A stretch of 64,000 nt of DNA, taken from contig NC_006046.2 in assembly GCF_000006445.2 (NCBI RefSeq), forward strand, positions 62,001 through 126,000, read 5' to 3'. The first letter of the stretch is position 1, and every line of letters starts with the position of its first letter. The stretch comes from Debaryomyces hansenii CBS767 (taxonomy: Eukaryota > Ascomycota > Pichiomycetes > Serinales > Debaryomycetaceae). Made by a program: the position numbers and the translations under genes. The notes beneath the pieces were generated by a model. The model was not told where the DNA came from, made no database searches, and saw only the letters and a program-made list of their open reading frames with translations. This document shows positions 1-10,392 of this stretch, in pieces.

Positions 1-225
1 ACTACTTTATTGAAATTGGCTTTCAAAGAGATAGAAGGGCCTCATATTAGTAACTGGTATACTATAGTTGTAAATTGTTATAGTTTTTACCACATCGCTT
101 TTAAGCCATCTTTTCAGTTTTGCGAACTAGAAAGTCGGGCTAATGTCATTTTAGTACAAGTAAGGCGTTTTACCTGCAGTACTGGGTACAAACTTAGTTT
201 TAAAGTAAGGACGTTTATGCAACCT

Positions 226-268
226 CGGACGCACCATCGGAGCACGAAATTGCCTTTACAGTGCTCCG
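226..268. promoter_or_regulatory. CGG repeats and 8-bp inverted repeat upstream of transporter
   Basis: CGG triplets lie at 226-228 and 238-240. A perfect 8-bp inverted repeat (CGGAGCAC at 238-245, GTGCTCCG at 261-268) sits about 60 bp before the transporter start. CGG repeats and CGG/CCG inverted pairs are the usual targets of Zn2Cys6 regulators, and one such regulator gene lies just downstream of the transporter. The link is an inference. Confidence 0.35.
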
Positions 269-328
269 AAGTCACTATTTAATGATTGAAATAATGCCAA
301 CAGCTCAAAAAATTGAAGGATAAAAAAC

Positions 329-1696
329 ATGGAGTCAACTATTAGGACAGACATAGAGAAGCTGGTACCAGTTTCAGAACTGAAAGAAAGACTTGACGGT
401 GGTTACGGCTGGGTAATGGTTTTTGCAACCTTCTTATTCCTCTTTTCCACTTGGGGCGTCAATTCAGCATTTGGTGTCTATTTCTCTGAATATTTAAAAA
501 ACAACACTTTTCCAGGAGCAAGTAGAATTGACTATGCTTTTATTGGCGGTATATCTTTTGGTGTGGGTCTCTTTTCAGGACCTTTGGTAAACTACGTACA
601 TGGAATATTAGGGACACATTTAACTATTTTGTTGGGAAATTGTTTCCAGTTTACTTCAATAATGCTTGCAAGTTGGTCCGTTAGTTTATGGCAACTATAC
701 TGCTCTCAGGGAATCATGCAATCTTTTGGCTTGGCTCTTATAAGCTTGCCGGCTTTAACATTATTGACACAGTGGTTCACAAAGCGTAGAGCCCTAGCTC
801 AGGGATTAGCGGTCATGGGAAGCGGTGCAGGGGGTGTAACTTTCACTATGGCCATGTACAAAGTAATGGAAGTAAGAAATGTTCATTGGGCCCTAAGAGC
901 ACAAGCAATCATAAGCGCTTGTTTAGTATTAATCGGAGTGGCTCTCGTTCGTACTCGCACAAAAGCTGTTGTATTTATACCTATCGATATGCCTACCCTC
1001 AAATGCGTAGGATTTTGGTTACTATGTTTCTTCAATGTAACATGTGTTTTCGGATATGTCATCATATTGTATACCATGTCATCGTATACCACTTCATTAG
1101 GCTATACTCAATACCAAGGTGCTATCGTATCTACAATGGTACAAGTCGGATTCTGTTTTGGAAGGCCCTTGATAGGTCATGTGTCAGATATTGTCGGTCC
1201 GGCAACGATTACTGTTTTTTGCTACTATATGGCCACAATATTTACTCTTGCAATGTGGATAACCGCAAGAAATTATGAGTCGTTAATTATGCTTGCATTA
1301 CTTGAGGGGACCTTCATAGGTGCAGTTTTTTCGACGACTGCTCCCATTATTGTTCATTTAGTGGGTCTCAGAAGAGTCAATGTTGCGTTCTGTATGCTGT
1401 GGGTATTTTTTGGGGTTGCTTCAATATTTGGTGAGCCAGTTGGTGTGTGTTTGACTGACTTACTCCCGAATGGAAATCTAGATCCTAACCTGTTTAAAAA
1501 AACGGCAATTTTTGCTGGATGCTCGTTTTTTGTTTGTGCAACTTTCATGCTATTCTTGAGGGGATACCTAATTGCCAGAGAGAGAATTATGGAGAAATTC
1601 TACTCCGATGAAAAGTCAATAGATAGATTATATGTCAATGTTCCTGCACGAGATGTCTTCAATCACCTTTTTGTTTGGTCAAATATAAGAGCCTAA
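329..1696 (+). CDS. MFS transporter, monocarboxylate/riboflavin (MCH) type
   Basis: This 455-residue membrane protein is predicted to move a small carboxylate or a vitamin such as riboflavin across a membrane. The family signature DGGYGWVMVF lies at residues 23-32, immediately before the first membrane segment, as in the yeast Mch proteins and animal monocarboxylate transporters. About twelve hydrophobic segments follow, with a charged loop after the sixth (around RTRTKA), giving the usual 6+6 arrangement. The short basic C-terminal tail is also typical. The ATG at 329 follows an in-frame open leader and fits the family N-terminus. The next gene on the same strand is a Zn2Cys6 regulator, and CGG repeats lie in the promoter, so local regulation is plausible. 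Substrate cannot be read from the sequence: S. cerevisiae Mch5 carries riboflavin, but other Mch proteins do not carry monocarboxylates detectably. Confidence 0.85.
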   Translation: MESTIRTDIEKLVPVSELKERLDGGYGWVMVFATFLFLFSTWGVNSAFGVYFSEYLKNNTFPGASRIDYAFIGGISFGVGLFSGPLVNYVHGILGTHLTILLGNCFQFTSIMLASWSVSLWQLYCSQGIMQSFGLALISLPALTLLTQWFTKRRALAQGLAVMGSGAGGVTFTMAMYKVMEVRNVHWALRAQAIISACLVLIGVALVRTRTKAVVFIPIDMPTLKCVGFWLLCFFNVTCVFGYVIILYTMSSYTTSLGYTQYQGAIVSTMVQVGFCFGRPLIGHVSDIVGPATITVFCYYMATIFTLAMWITARNYESLIMLALLEGTFIGAVFSTTAPIIVHLVGLRRVNVAFCMLWVFFGVASIFGEPVGVCLTDLLPNGNLDPNLFKKTAIFAGCSFFVCATFMLFLRGYLIARERIMEKFYSDEKSIDRLYVNVPARDVFNHLFVWSNIRA

Positions 1697-1933
1697 TAAT
1701 ATTTCAATAATATAATTTATATATCGTAGTTAATAATCTATAATTACTGATTTGAATCAATATAAATAAACCTATGGCTGTATTTAAGTTAAATAATTTG
1801 CATCTACATCATTTTGTTAACGATAAACAAAAATAGTTACGTACAGAATCATGCATATAAAATGACATTGAGGCCCAAATTTTTCGTTCCGCGAATATAA
1901 TGACTACTCCCTGCAATTGGAATTGGAATATCG

Positions 1934-3939
1934 ATGTCAATGTTACCGATATTGAAAACAAAAACAAAAGTCGCATGTACAAGATGTCGAAGGAGCAAAG
2001 TAAAATGTAGTGGAGGATGTCCTTGTGATAAGTGTGCAAAGTACAATCTCGAATGTAAATATCCGAAAACTGAGGTCAAAGAAAGGATGACTCTATCCCC
2101 TGGAAAACTGAATAATTCAGATAATATACTGTCAATAGCCCAAGAGGGATCCAATGCCAATGAAACCAATAATATGCCTTTCAGACTGAAGGATGACAAA
2201 GATAGTCCACGGTTTCAGAAATATACCCTTAGTAAGAACATCAGTACATCCTACTGGAGATATACACATAGGTTTCAGAACGTCCTTTACCTCAACTTTT
2301 ATAAGTATAATTTGAATAAGCTACCACAGGAGATGCAAAAACATGTGAGAGAGCCACGGATACAGTTTTATGGATGGAATATGTCTGGACTACAATATGT
2401 TGAATTATCGGTTATGCCTAAAAAGCCCGAGTTTGATTTTGTTAAAATACATGAATCGCTAGTGAAATATTACTTAGATAAAATCAATCCATTATTAGGC
2501 ATAATGAACATAAACTTCCTCCTGTATTTGTTACTGAGAGATCATTCTATTATGGAGACAAATTTAGAGGTTCCAGTTAAGCTTCATAAAGAAGACACAT
2601 TACTTCTTGCAATGTTACATTTAATATACAGCATTTCAATCAGATTTATTGAGTTCGAAAAGGTGGATGGACCTGATAAACATATGCTTAAAGTAGAAAA
2701 ATCGTTTTTGAATTTGCTTATCATTTACTCAGGAGCTTGAGCTTCGAAATTGTTTCGTTAGAGTTGATCAGGGCGTGGCTCTTGGTAACGTTCTATTTAA
2801 GAGTATGCCATACACAAAGATCCTGTATGGCTGCATTAGATCAGGCTAATTGTATGGCACGCAGCATGGGACTACATTTAAGTGAAATGAGTGAACTTCA
2901 GGAGAAAAAGTTAGGAAAAATTGACGCCAAAAAAGTATTTTGGTGTTTATATACATTTGACCAACTATACTCGATTCAGATTGGAAGAGAAGCTTTTTGG
3001 TCAAGAAAAGAAAATATAACCGTGGATATTCCCACTCGAGATGACACTTCTAAAAGTGATGAATGCTTTCCTTTACCTTTTTATGGGATGTTAAAGCTCT
3101 CTTTATTGGCAAAAGATATTTCCGAAATGCACGTTGATGGTCTGATCTTTGAAAACAAGACCATAGTGATACAAAAGCTAGATAAAATGTACCAATGGTT
3201 ATTTTCAAATGGCTTTTTCGATAATGGGGATCCATTGAATGCAATTGGAAACAAAAATGAGTCTTTTTTCAGGGAGCAAGTATTATTACAATTCTACGAT
3301 ATAAGTTTTTGTTTTTATGGCCCTTTCCTTCAAAGTTATGTTACTAAAGACTTCTCATCGGCATTTGTTGAAGTTGAAGGTATAATACAATGCTGGAATG
3401 GGGTACTTCATATTTTCAAGGCTTTCAAAAAGGATTTAATTTTGAAAAGACCTTGGCCGCTAAACATTATGCTAATATTCTGCGTAGGGATAACCTCCCT
3501 AGTGATGGTTAACAAGGAATTATCCGCGGCAAGAGCTACCGAGTCATACAAACAAGCGATTGAGTTACTTTCTTTTTTGGCAAACGAATCTGTCCCTTCT
3601 AATCAGTTTCCGATGGCAATAGAAGCTCTATTGGCTTTGAATCAGTGCAGTAAGTTGGTCCAGATGAAAATCAACGAAGATTTAGAATCCATGAAGATGA
3701 TTAACGTGGGATTAGGTGACGAGATTCTAAGGAAAAGAATTCATGAACTGAAAGAGAATTCTGAAGCTTCACTTCCTTATGAAAAGGTTAAAATTTCTAA
3801 AGCGAATGAATCACCGTGTTTTCAATCGAATTCGGCAAATGAAGAAATTTTAGAAGATTACCATAACATTTTTAATGAGATAGATTGGTTTGGAGAGATT
3901 TCTGAAGGCAATCTATTCATTGAATACGACTTTCTTTGA
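1934..3939 (+). pseudogene. Zn2Cys6 transcription factor, broken by one frameshift
   Basis: The N-terminus holds a Gal4-type zinc cluster at about residues 15-42: CTRC, KVKC, CPC, DKC and LEC with canonical spacing. A fungal-specific regulatory region follows. The first reading frame stops at 2738-2740. The next frame continues without a start codon and is coherent upstream of that stop: it reads FAYHLLRSLSFEIVSLE across the junction, and this joins the first frame at the five-T run 2705-2709. One missing T there explains the break; with six Ts the protein would be about 668 residues, normal for the family. Either this is a young pseudogene or the base was lost in sequencing. If real, the product is a 268-residue protein with the DNA-binding domain but without most of the regulatory domain. 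It may control the neighbouring MCH-type transporter. Confidence 0.8.
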
Positions 3940-5375
3940 CATAAAATATAAGGCTTTGCTTTAAACAAAACAAATTATGATTTTACTTCGCGCGCTTGCT
4001 GAGCCTGTTGTTGTCTTGTTATATTTGTACAAACCGGGTTGATGAGACATTATGAGGTGAATTTTCATACATGGTTACTTTGATGTACTTCCCCGTGAAT
4101 TGGGTGTTTCTTTTTTTTTTTGAGTTAGTTGCTTAAGAATCAGCGAAATAATCGCTTCTTATACATTAAATACAAGTACCGCGAGTAGCTCAAAGTACAA
4201 CAGCGTTAAACGGAGGTAAGGACCGTTTCTGCGAAATCTAGGATGAGGAGAAAAATGACATGATTAATAATGAATTGTAAGTTTAGTGGCTTTTAGATTA
4301 CAATTATGCTTATCTACATGTGATTCTTTCAGGATTTCCTCACGAGGATTGATTCTAGACTTTAAATATGTTGTCGTTCTTCTAAGGCTATTGTGCCATG
4401 TGTATTTTTCCATGAAAGAAATCAACAAACAGTGCATATGCTACAGATTTTATAAATTAACTAGGTTCACAATAGCTCGGATTTGTCCAACAAAAATTTG
4501 CAAATATTGGTAGTTAACTTGAGCAAGCATTCTTCTGAAAGAGATAGACTTTTTGATCGAAATTTCACTACAACACTTCTTGTTGAATTTTATGAACTCG
4601 GTAGCAAGTTTCAAGCCATCTATGTTGACAATTACTTTTAATCTTTATGCAGACTCGTATATAGAAAGTACTTTCTATTAAAGCCTGAGATTCTCTGTCA
4701 ATGTATTCTGTATCCCCTACCGCTTGACCTTGTCGAATGCAATTTTTGATTTTTTTAAAGCGTTGCCCAGCATAATGCTTAAGGTTCAAACAGATAATTG
4801 ATTGAGTAGAATTTGCCAAATCATTTGTAACCTATAGTGTAACCAGATACCTTTTTCCTCACGAGGTACACATATAGACACTGACGACAATCGTTTATAT
4901 TTTCAAGTTCTCATGCTTCCCAATTCTTTCTAGCAGATAACCAAGCGGGTAATCAAGCGGATGGTAGTTTGGTACTTTAGTTCTTTCTACTTTTCTCGAA
5001 CTCTAATTAGATTCGTTTATCAATGAAATTGGTAGTCATTGGTAAGAATCGTAATCCATAAGTGAGTCCCTATGCACATCGCAATATTCTGAATATAGTG
5101 AAAAACTCTTTTTATGTCATCAGCTTGCGATTTGATCACCTTTATTTAAAAGATATATAAAGATAAAGAAATGATTCTAAGATGAATTAAATTCGATTGA
5201 ATTCTTAATCTTTAGGGAAAGTGAAGCTTACTAGATATTTGTTAACCCAAGCTCTGTCGCAGTTTAAATTTCGGTATACCTCGCTTAAATTAGATTTTCT
5301 CCGACTATTGCAGGGATCAAATGAAATTTAATTAAAATATGTAATCTGCTCATAACGACGTCTTTCAAATAGTAA
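3940..5375. other. 1.4-kb intergenic region
   Basis: I see no convincing gene. An 83-codon frame on the minus strand (4568-4819) has protein-like composition but no family I recognise, and it could be a relic. The stretch next to 5375 serves as the dehydrogenase promoter. A GCGGAT hexamer lies near 4957. Confidence 0.4.
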
Positions 5376-6431
5376 ATGTCAACACACAAGAGCATGAAGA
5401 TACCAGAGACACAAGTAGCGTTTGGATTTAGAAGAGGAGAAAAGAATATTGTTAGATATGATAAGTGGCCAGTTACAAGGCCAAAAGATGGAGAAGTTTT
5501 AGTTGAAGTGAAGGCGGCTGGCTTGTGTCAGAGTGATGTTCACATAGTACATGGACAACCAGGATATATTCCAGATGAGCTTGTAATGGGACATGAGATC
5601 GCAGGGCAAATCGTCGAAGTAGGTGGTCAGAGTGTCCCTGATGATTATCAGGTTGGAGAACGGGTTGCGATTGCCATTGCAAGCTTCTGTGGAATCTGTG
5701 ACAATTGCAGAAGTGGATTTGACAACAATTGCTTGCGATCTGTAGAAGCATATGGATTGACTTTAGATGGTGGGTTTCAGCAGTTCTTATTGATTAAAAA
5801 TTTGAGAGGGTTAATCCCGATTCCAGATCAAGTGACCTATGAGCAAGCTGCAATTGCATCAGATGCAGTTTTAACTCCATTTCATGCTATTAATAAAGCA
5901 AGACAAGATTTAGTACCTACAGCTCATGTTTTGGTTATGGGAATGGGAGGACTAGGTCTCAATGCGTTGCAAATTCTTCGTAACTATGGATGTACTATCG
6001 TAGCGGTGGATATCAAGCCTGAAGCCAAAAAATTGGCGAAAGAGTATGGGGCTACGGAGTTTTTCCTGGACATTAGTGAATCAGACTATTCAAGGCAATC
6101 ATTCGACGTCTGTTTTGACTTCTGTGGGTTTCAAGAGACTTTTGACGTGTGTCAAGAGTATGTCAAAGCAAGAGGAAGAATTGACACAGTAGGGCTAGGA
6201 AGGTCTAAGTTATTCGTTAGAAACTTTGAGTTGGCTAGAAAGGAGGTAAAGATTAATTTCAACTTTGGCGGCACTTCTCAAGAACAAGTAGAGTGTATGA
6301 AGTGGGTGGCACAGGGAAGAATAAAGCCTCTTTCTACCGCTGTTCCTTTTAATTTATTGCCAGATTATTTGAACAAATTAGCTCAGGGAAAAGTTAATGG
6401 TCGTGTTGTTTTTCATCCTTCCAAGTTATAA
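5376..6431 (+). CDS. zinc-dependent alcohol dehydrogenase (MDR family)
   Basis: This 351-residue cytosolic enzyme should oxidise an alcohol or reduce an aldehyde with NAD(P)(H). The N-terminal GroES-like domain shows the catalytic zinc ligand C51 in GLCQSD and H73-E74 in GHE. A complete structural zinc lobe follows, with C105, C108, C111 and C119. The Rossmann domain begins near residue 190 with GMGGLGLNALQ, followed by the acidic VAVDIKPEA strand end, which favours NAD. The third catalytic ligand is probably the Asp in IASDAVLTPF rather than the Cys of classical yeast ADH, so this is not an ADH1-type fermentative enzyme. It resembles bacterial-type medium-chain dehydrogenases (6-hydroxyhexanoate or aryl/alkyl alcohol types). 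Substrate is unknown. It stands alone with long spacers on both sides. Confidence 0.85.
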   Translation: MSTHKSMKIPETQVAFGFRRGEKNIVRYDKWPVTRPKDGEVLVEVKAAGLCQSDVHIVHGQPGYIPDELVMGHEIAGQIVEVGGQSVPDDYQVGERVAIAIASFCGICDNCRSGFDNNCLRSVEAYGLTLDGGFQQFLLIKNLRGLIPIPDQVTYEQAAIASDAVLTPFHAINKARQDLVPTAHVLVMGMGGLGLNALQILRNYGCTIVAVDIKPEAKKLAKEYGATEFFLDISESDYSRQSFDVCFDFCGFQETFDVCQEYVKARGRIDTVGLGRSKLFVRNFELARKEVKINFNFGGTSQEQVECMKWVAQGRIKPLSTAVPFNLLPDYLNKLAQGKVNGRVVFHPSKL

Positions 6432-6907
6432 CGATTATATTTTATTTATCCTCCTTTATATGTTTTGCGTTTCAAACGTTACAGGGCAGTAAAATTCATA
6501 ATGCGATTTTTATTCTCCCTTGTTGATCGCCATAAATATATATAATAGCGTAAATTACTGAGCCGGATACAAATTATGATGTGATATGATGAAACTAAAT
6601 ACTGCTACTTCATGCACAAAGGAACTAAAATTGACTAAGAAGCATTAAATTTCATTTGAAAAATTCTGCTCCTTCTTTCAAGTGTCTAGCGTGGTTATCA
6701 TACTTTTTGTGCAAATTATTTACATAGATTAATATAATATTCGATTAATTCGAACTCTTAATGAGTATAAGGCTTCCAGGGTGTAAATGGCCTGTGTTAA
6801 AACAAAATAATTTTATTATGTAAGCAAAAAAAGCGATAAGTTATCACTAAGATTACCTGAAAATAGCAGTTAAAGAAGTGTATTTCAAAATTAATAAGTC
6901 AATAGAT
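6432..6907. other. intergenic region
   Basis: AT-rich spacer holding the 3' end of the dehydrogenase gene and the promoter of the spliced regulator. I see no gene or clear repeat. Confidence 0.4.
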
Positions 6908-8349
6908 ATGAAAAGTAATAATCTAGAGGAGATCGGTCCGTTTAAAACAAAGGCCAAACGCCGAACTGTGCGATGCCTGAATTGTCGCAAGCTCAAGATA
7001 AAGGTACGTTAAGTGATACTGATTTGGTAGGTTATGAGAACAATTAGGGATAATCTAACAAGATCTAGTGTGATGAAGCACGGCCGGCATGTGAGTACTG
7101 TGCTCATAGGAATCGAGAGTGTATATATCCTGATATACAACCCAAACTCTCAACGAATGCTATTAGTACCAATGAGCAAGAAGCTAGATCTTACTCTTTA
7201 AGTACATCACAGTCACAAAAATCACTCAATTCTATGTCTAGCCTCATTGGAATATCATCATTTGAGTATCAATTGATATGTTACTACCAAAATCTATGCG
7301 AATTTGACTTTAGACCCCATCCAAATCCAAAAATGAATGTCTGGTTTAAGGAAACTCAAAGATTAGGGTTTCATTCAGATTTGGTTCGAAATTGTATTTA
7401 TGCTATAAGTACAATGCATCTAGACAATCTCGATTTTTATGAATCTATTAAGGGTTCTAAATTGGTTCAATCTCCACAAGCTATAAAGTTTTTTAACTGT
7501 CATCTATCTATATTCGAGCCTAATCAATTAAGAGGATTTCATCAGGGTAAGGTACTCTACAATAAGACTGTTCAATATTTTTTGAATAGCGTCAAGCAAA
7601 CAATGGATATCATCAATGATATTGAATCCGGAAATGGGCCACATTCAACTTCACAAGCAATAGAAATTTTGATCTCAAGCCTTATCATATTCAATCTATT
7701 GCTGCATCATCACGCAATGTTTCTTCCACTAATAGCACATGATCTATCGCAGCCTAACCTACTATCCATATGTATGGGAATGAAACATGTAAAGAATATT
7801 ATTGTTCCCTACTTGGAAGAAAGTAGTTTTGGAATATTATTTAAGGGGGACACTACTACGCTTTTGGATTCTAAATTGTGTAATAGAATATCCTTGATAG
7901 AACAACTTAAAGATTACAGGCTTATTTTGGAGGAAAGAGATGAGATTCAGCCCCATGAATCGTTAATATACATTGATTCTATAAAGAAACTAGAAGACAT
8001 CATGTACAAAATAATTATTCTGAATAATCAACAACTCATATGGGGATGGATTGGAGAACAAGATGACGAATTTTATATTCTTGCAAATGAAAAAAAAAAA
8101 TATTTTGCTTGCAAACTACTTTTTTACTATAGCTCATTGCGTGTGATATTAACAGGTAGGACAAGCTATCAGGGAAATACTTGGACATTTTATTGTCATT
8201 GGTTTAAAAACTATAATCTTGCAAAATTTGGTCACTGGAGAGATCCTAAAGATTTTTCTCTATATAAGCTTGTTTTTCTGTATGATTATGAGGTAAAAGA
8301 TTTGAACTCATTCTTGGCAACCAATCAAATGACCTTTGAGAGTAAATAA
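6908..8349 (+). CDS. Zn2Cys6 transcription factor with one intron
   Basis: The gene joins 6908-7003 to 7069-8349 and encodes 458 residues. Exon 1 carries the start and the first half of a Gal4-type zinc cluster (CLNC, then KLKIK). Exon 2 opens with CDEARPAC, EYC and a final Cys (RECIYP), completing the six-Cys cluster with normal spacing. Without splicing, the frame hits a stop two codons past the donor, so the intron is required. The rest shows the helical fungal regulatory region of the Upc2-like class (LLLHHHAMFLPLI, then a C-terminal half with short conserved patches). The intron splits the zinc cluster, a common position in yeast regulators. No target is evident; the neighbours are an alcohol dehydrogenase and an SRPBCC protein. 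The last part may be shortened, because a protein-like 71-codon frame follows after the stop. Confidence 0.75.
7004..7068 (+). other. 65-nt spliceosomal intron
   Basis: Donor GTACGT at 7004, branch-like TCTAAC near 7054, acceptor AG at 7067-7068, phase 0. Removing it restores a complete Zn2Cys6 motif. Confidence 0.8.
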
Positions 8350-8375
8350 ATAGATTTTGTTCAATTAATGTAATT

Positions 8376-8591
8376 ATGGGACATATTCCGAAAGAAACTT
8401 GGGATAAAAAAAAGGCATTAAAAATAGTAAGATTTCAACAAATGACATGCTCTGAATTCTCGTTTGAGAATGATACAAAGAAAAATTCTAATGCAAGCAG
8501 CGAGATATATTGGTGTCCAGGGAAAATGTTACAAATCGTCCAATTGGTGAATTCAATGACCAAGCATTCTATAAATGATAAAGTTCCTTAG
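8376..8591 (+). other. short open frame, possible 3' relic of the regulator
   Basis: A 71-codon frame starts 26 bp after the regulator's stop. I do not recognise it. It could be a detached C-terminal piece of the upstream regulator, a small gene, or chance. No splice signals joining it to the upstream exon are visible. Confidence 0.15.
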
Positions 8592-8891
8592 ATAGAGTAA
8601 AAAGTAATTATAGGTCTCGTTGGATAAAAAGGTTGTTATAATTTAGATAGACCTAAAATTCTTTATTCTTTATATCGTAAATTTTTGAAGTTGGTTGGCT
8701 AAGAAGGTTTAAAATCTTAACGAGGCCGATTTGTGCAGAGGTATATGTCATGTTGAGATAATGCTCTCTATTATTTTTTTACTCTGTGCATTATTTGTCA
8801 TCATACAGCGCGCAGACGGAGTTAAAATGACACATATATAAGCAGACCTCCACGCAACAAACGATAATAATAAATTAAAGTATAACCAAAT

Positions 8892-9353
8892 ATGTTATTG
8901 AATGCAACTATAATCATCGATTCCAAACCAGAGAAGGTGAGAGAAATTTTCTTAGATTTCAGGAAACACTCACAATGGAATCCATTTTTCACTGACGTCA
9001 GAATTTACACTCCTGGTGTAACGAGTCCTCTGCCGGGAACTCAATTAGAAATTAAAATGAAACTAAATGGTGGAAATGAAAACATAATGTATCCAATTGT
9101 GTTGGAGAATAACTCAAGTTCTTTCAAATGGAAAGGTAACTTGCTTTTTGATTTTATGTTCGTCGGCGTACACTCTTTTGAATTTATTCCATTAGAGATA
9201 GATGGCCAAACTAGAACAAAATTAGTTCAGTCTGAAGATTTCAGTGGGATTTTATCTTATGTTTTTGAATGGACGGGTTTGAAGGATAAAACTGAAAAGG
9301 GTTTCAATGAACTTAATCGAGCTTTAAAGATTCAGGTAGAGCAAGATAATTAA
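8892..9353 (+). CDS. SRPBCC-fold small ligand-binding protein
   Basis: This 153-residue soluble protein has the pattern of the START/Bet v1-like SRPBCC superfamily (polyketide cyclase/dehydrase type). The opening strand IIIDSKPEKVREIFLDF, the W-N-PF motif (QWNPFF, about residues 34-39), a central set of alternating beta strands and a long C-terminal helix (about residues 128-150) match that fold. Such proteins bind hydrophobic ligands or catalyse simple condensations or dehydrations; the exact role here is unknown. The start at 8892 follows an AATAAATTAAAG leader and a TATATAAG element near 8833. It is intact and similar in composition to its neighbours. Small SRPBCC genes of this kind are common in fungal accessory regions and bacteria, so transfer is possible but not shown. 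Confidence 0.75.
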   Translation: MLLNATIIIDSKPEKVREIFLDFRKHSQWNPFFTDVRIYTPGVTSPLPGTQLEIKMKLNGGNENIMYPIVLENNSSSFKWKGNLLFDFMFVGVHSFEFIPLEIDGQTRTKLVQSEDFSGILSYVFEWTGLKDKTEKGFNELNRALKIQVEQDN

Positions 9354-10392
9354 TCTACCATTTCAGATTCACAATAGTCTCAAAGGTAAATGAAATTTAT
9401 TACATAGATCGTAATAACTTGTGCTGATGTTCATTTGGGTTATAATTTTATTGATCTGTTTATAGTATATTAGCGAAAGCGTAATTAGCACAGTAGGATT
9501 TGAAGAAGTCATCAACCCATATATCCGTTTCAAATATGAACTAGTATCAAAAACAGAGACGTTCTAAATATTATAAATTTCCTATTACTAACATAAACAA
9601 ACCTTATCATTAGATGTACTATCTATTAGTATCTTAGTGCGAATACAGGGTAGATTTAAGACGATACGGAGGTACAACTTAGTATGAGCATCCAACTTTT
9701 AAATCACCCGTCACCAGTGGAGCAGTGTTCGCAATACTACATCAATCTGATATATTGAACCTTCAATAATATTGCAAATGTGAATATGTTTTGACTTCCC
9801 ACCACAAAAAGCACCATTAACTGTAATATTATATTTTGGTGAATAACACCCTGATATTAGTCACTCCTTTCTTTGTCATTGGAATGTTAATGGATCCTCT
9901 GTAGGATAATAAGAAAGGGTACGTTGTTCCCACAGCCAAATAGCCTAATGTCACAATTGTCTTAATTCTGCTTGGTTTATTAAGAAAGGAATACATTTTA
10001 GAGCAATTTATGTCCTTCCAATAAACCTAAAGATACTTTCATACGTTTATATATAATTCTACTTCTCTTACTGGTTCCTTTCTCTTCCAATGCCTTCCGT
10101 ACGTATACTTTTGCCTTCTCTAATTATCCATTTGGTATGGCGTCCGACAGTTTGTGCCCCCCCCCCTCATTGCCAAGTTCGGTATACCTTCCGTTTTTAT
10201 TTCTTCTACCATGTCCCTAGGAAATACGAAGGGAGACCATAATTTTCGCGCGCGTAAATGTATAGCAGATACGATGATCTGTGCTACGATAAAGGTAGTT
10301 GTAGTACGCAACGAGATTTACACAGTCGCATATTATACAGTAATATACTACTAAGCAAAAATTATCACAAAGGACAGGCAAGAGTGTATGCA
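9354..10392. other. intergenic region before the KHA1 relic
   Basis: No intact gene. The minus strand around 9700-9960 contains short protein-like stretches broken by stops, which may be an old relic that I cannot assign. It includes an unusual C10 run at 10157-10166 and an alternating CGCGCGCG patch near 10248, both odd for DNA this AT-rich. Confidence 0.35.
10157..10166. repeat. homopolymer C10
   Basis: Ten consecutive C residues in a roughly one-third-GC background, about 230 bp before the KHA1-like relic. Confidence 0.9.

Noticed and set aside
10..282. 90-codon open frame at the window start
   Set aside because: It uses a non-ATG start, lacks any family feature and overlaps the transporter promoter.
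4286..4513. 75-codon plus-strand frame in the intergenic region
   Set aside because: Non-ATG start, biased composition and no recognisable motif.
9700..9960. LTR or secreted-protein relic on the minus strand
   Set aside because: Short protein-like stretches only; no LTR ends, target duplication or recognisable domain could be shown.
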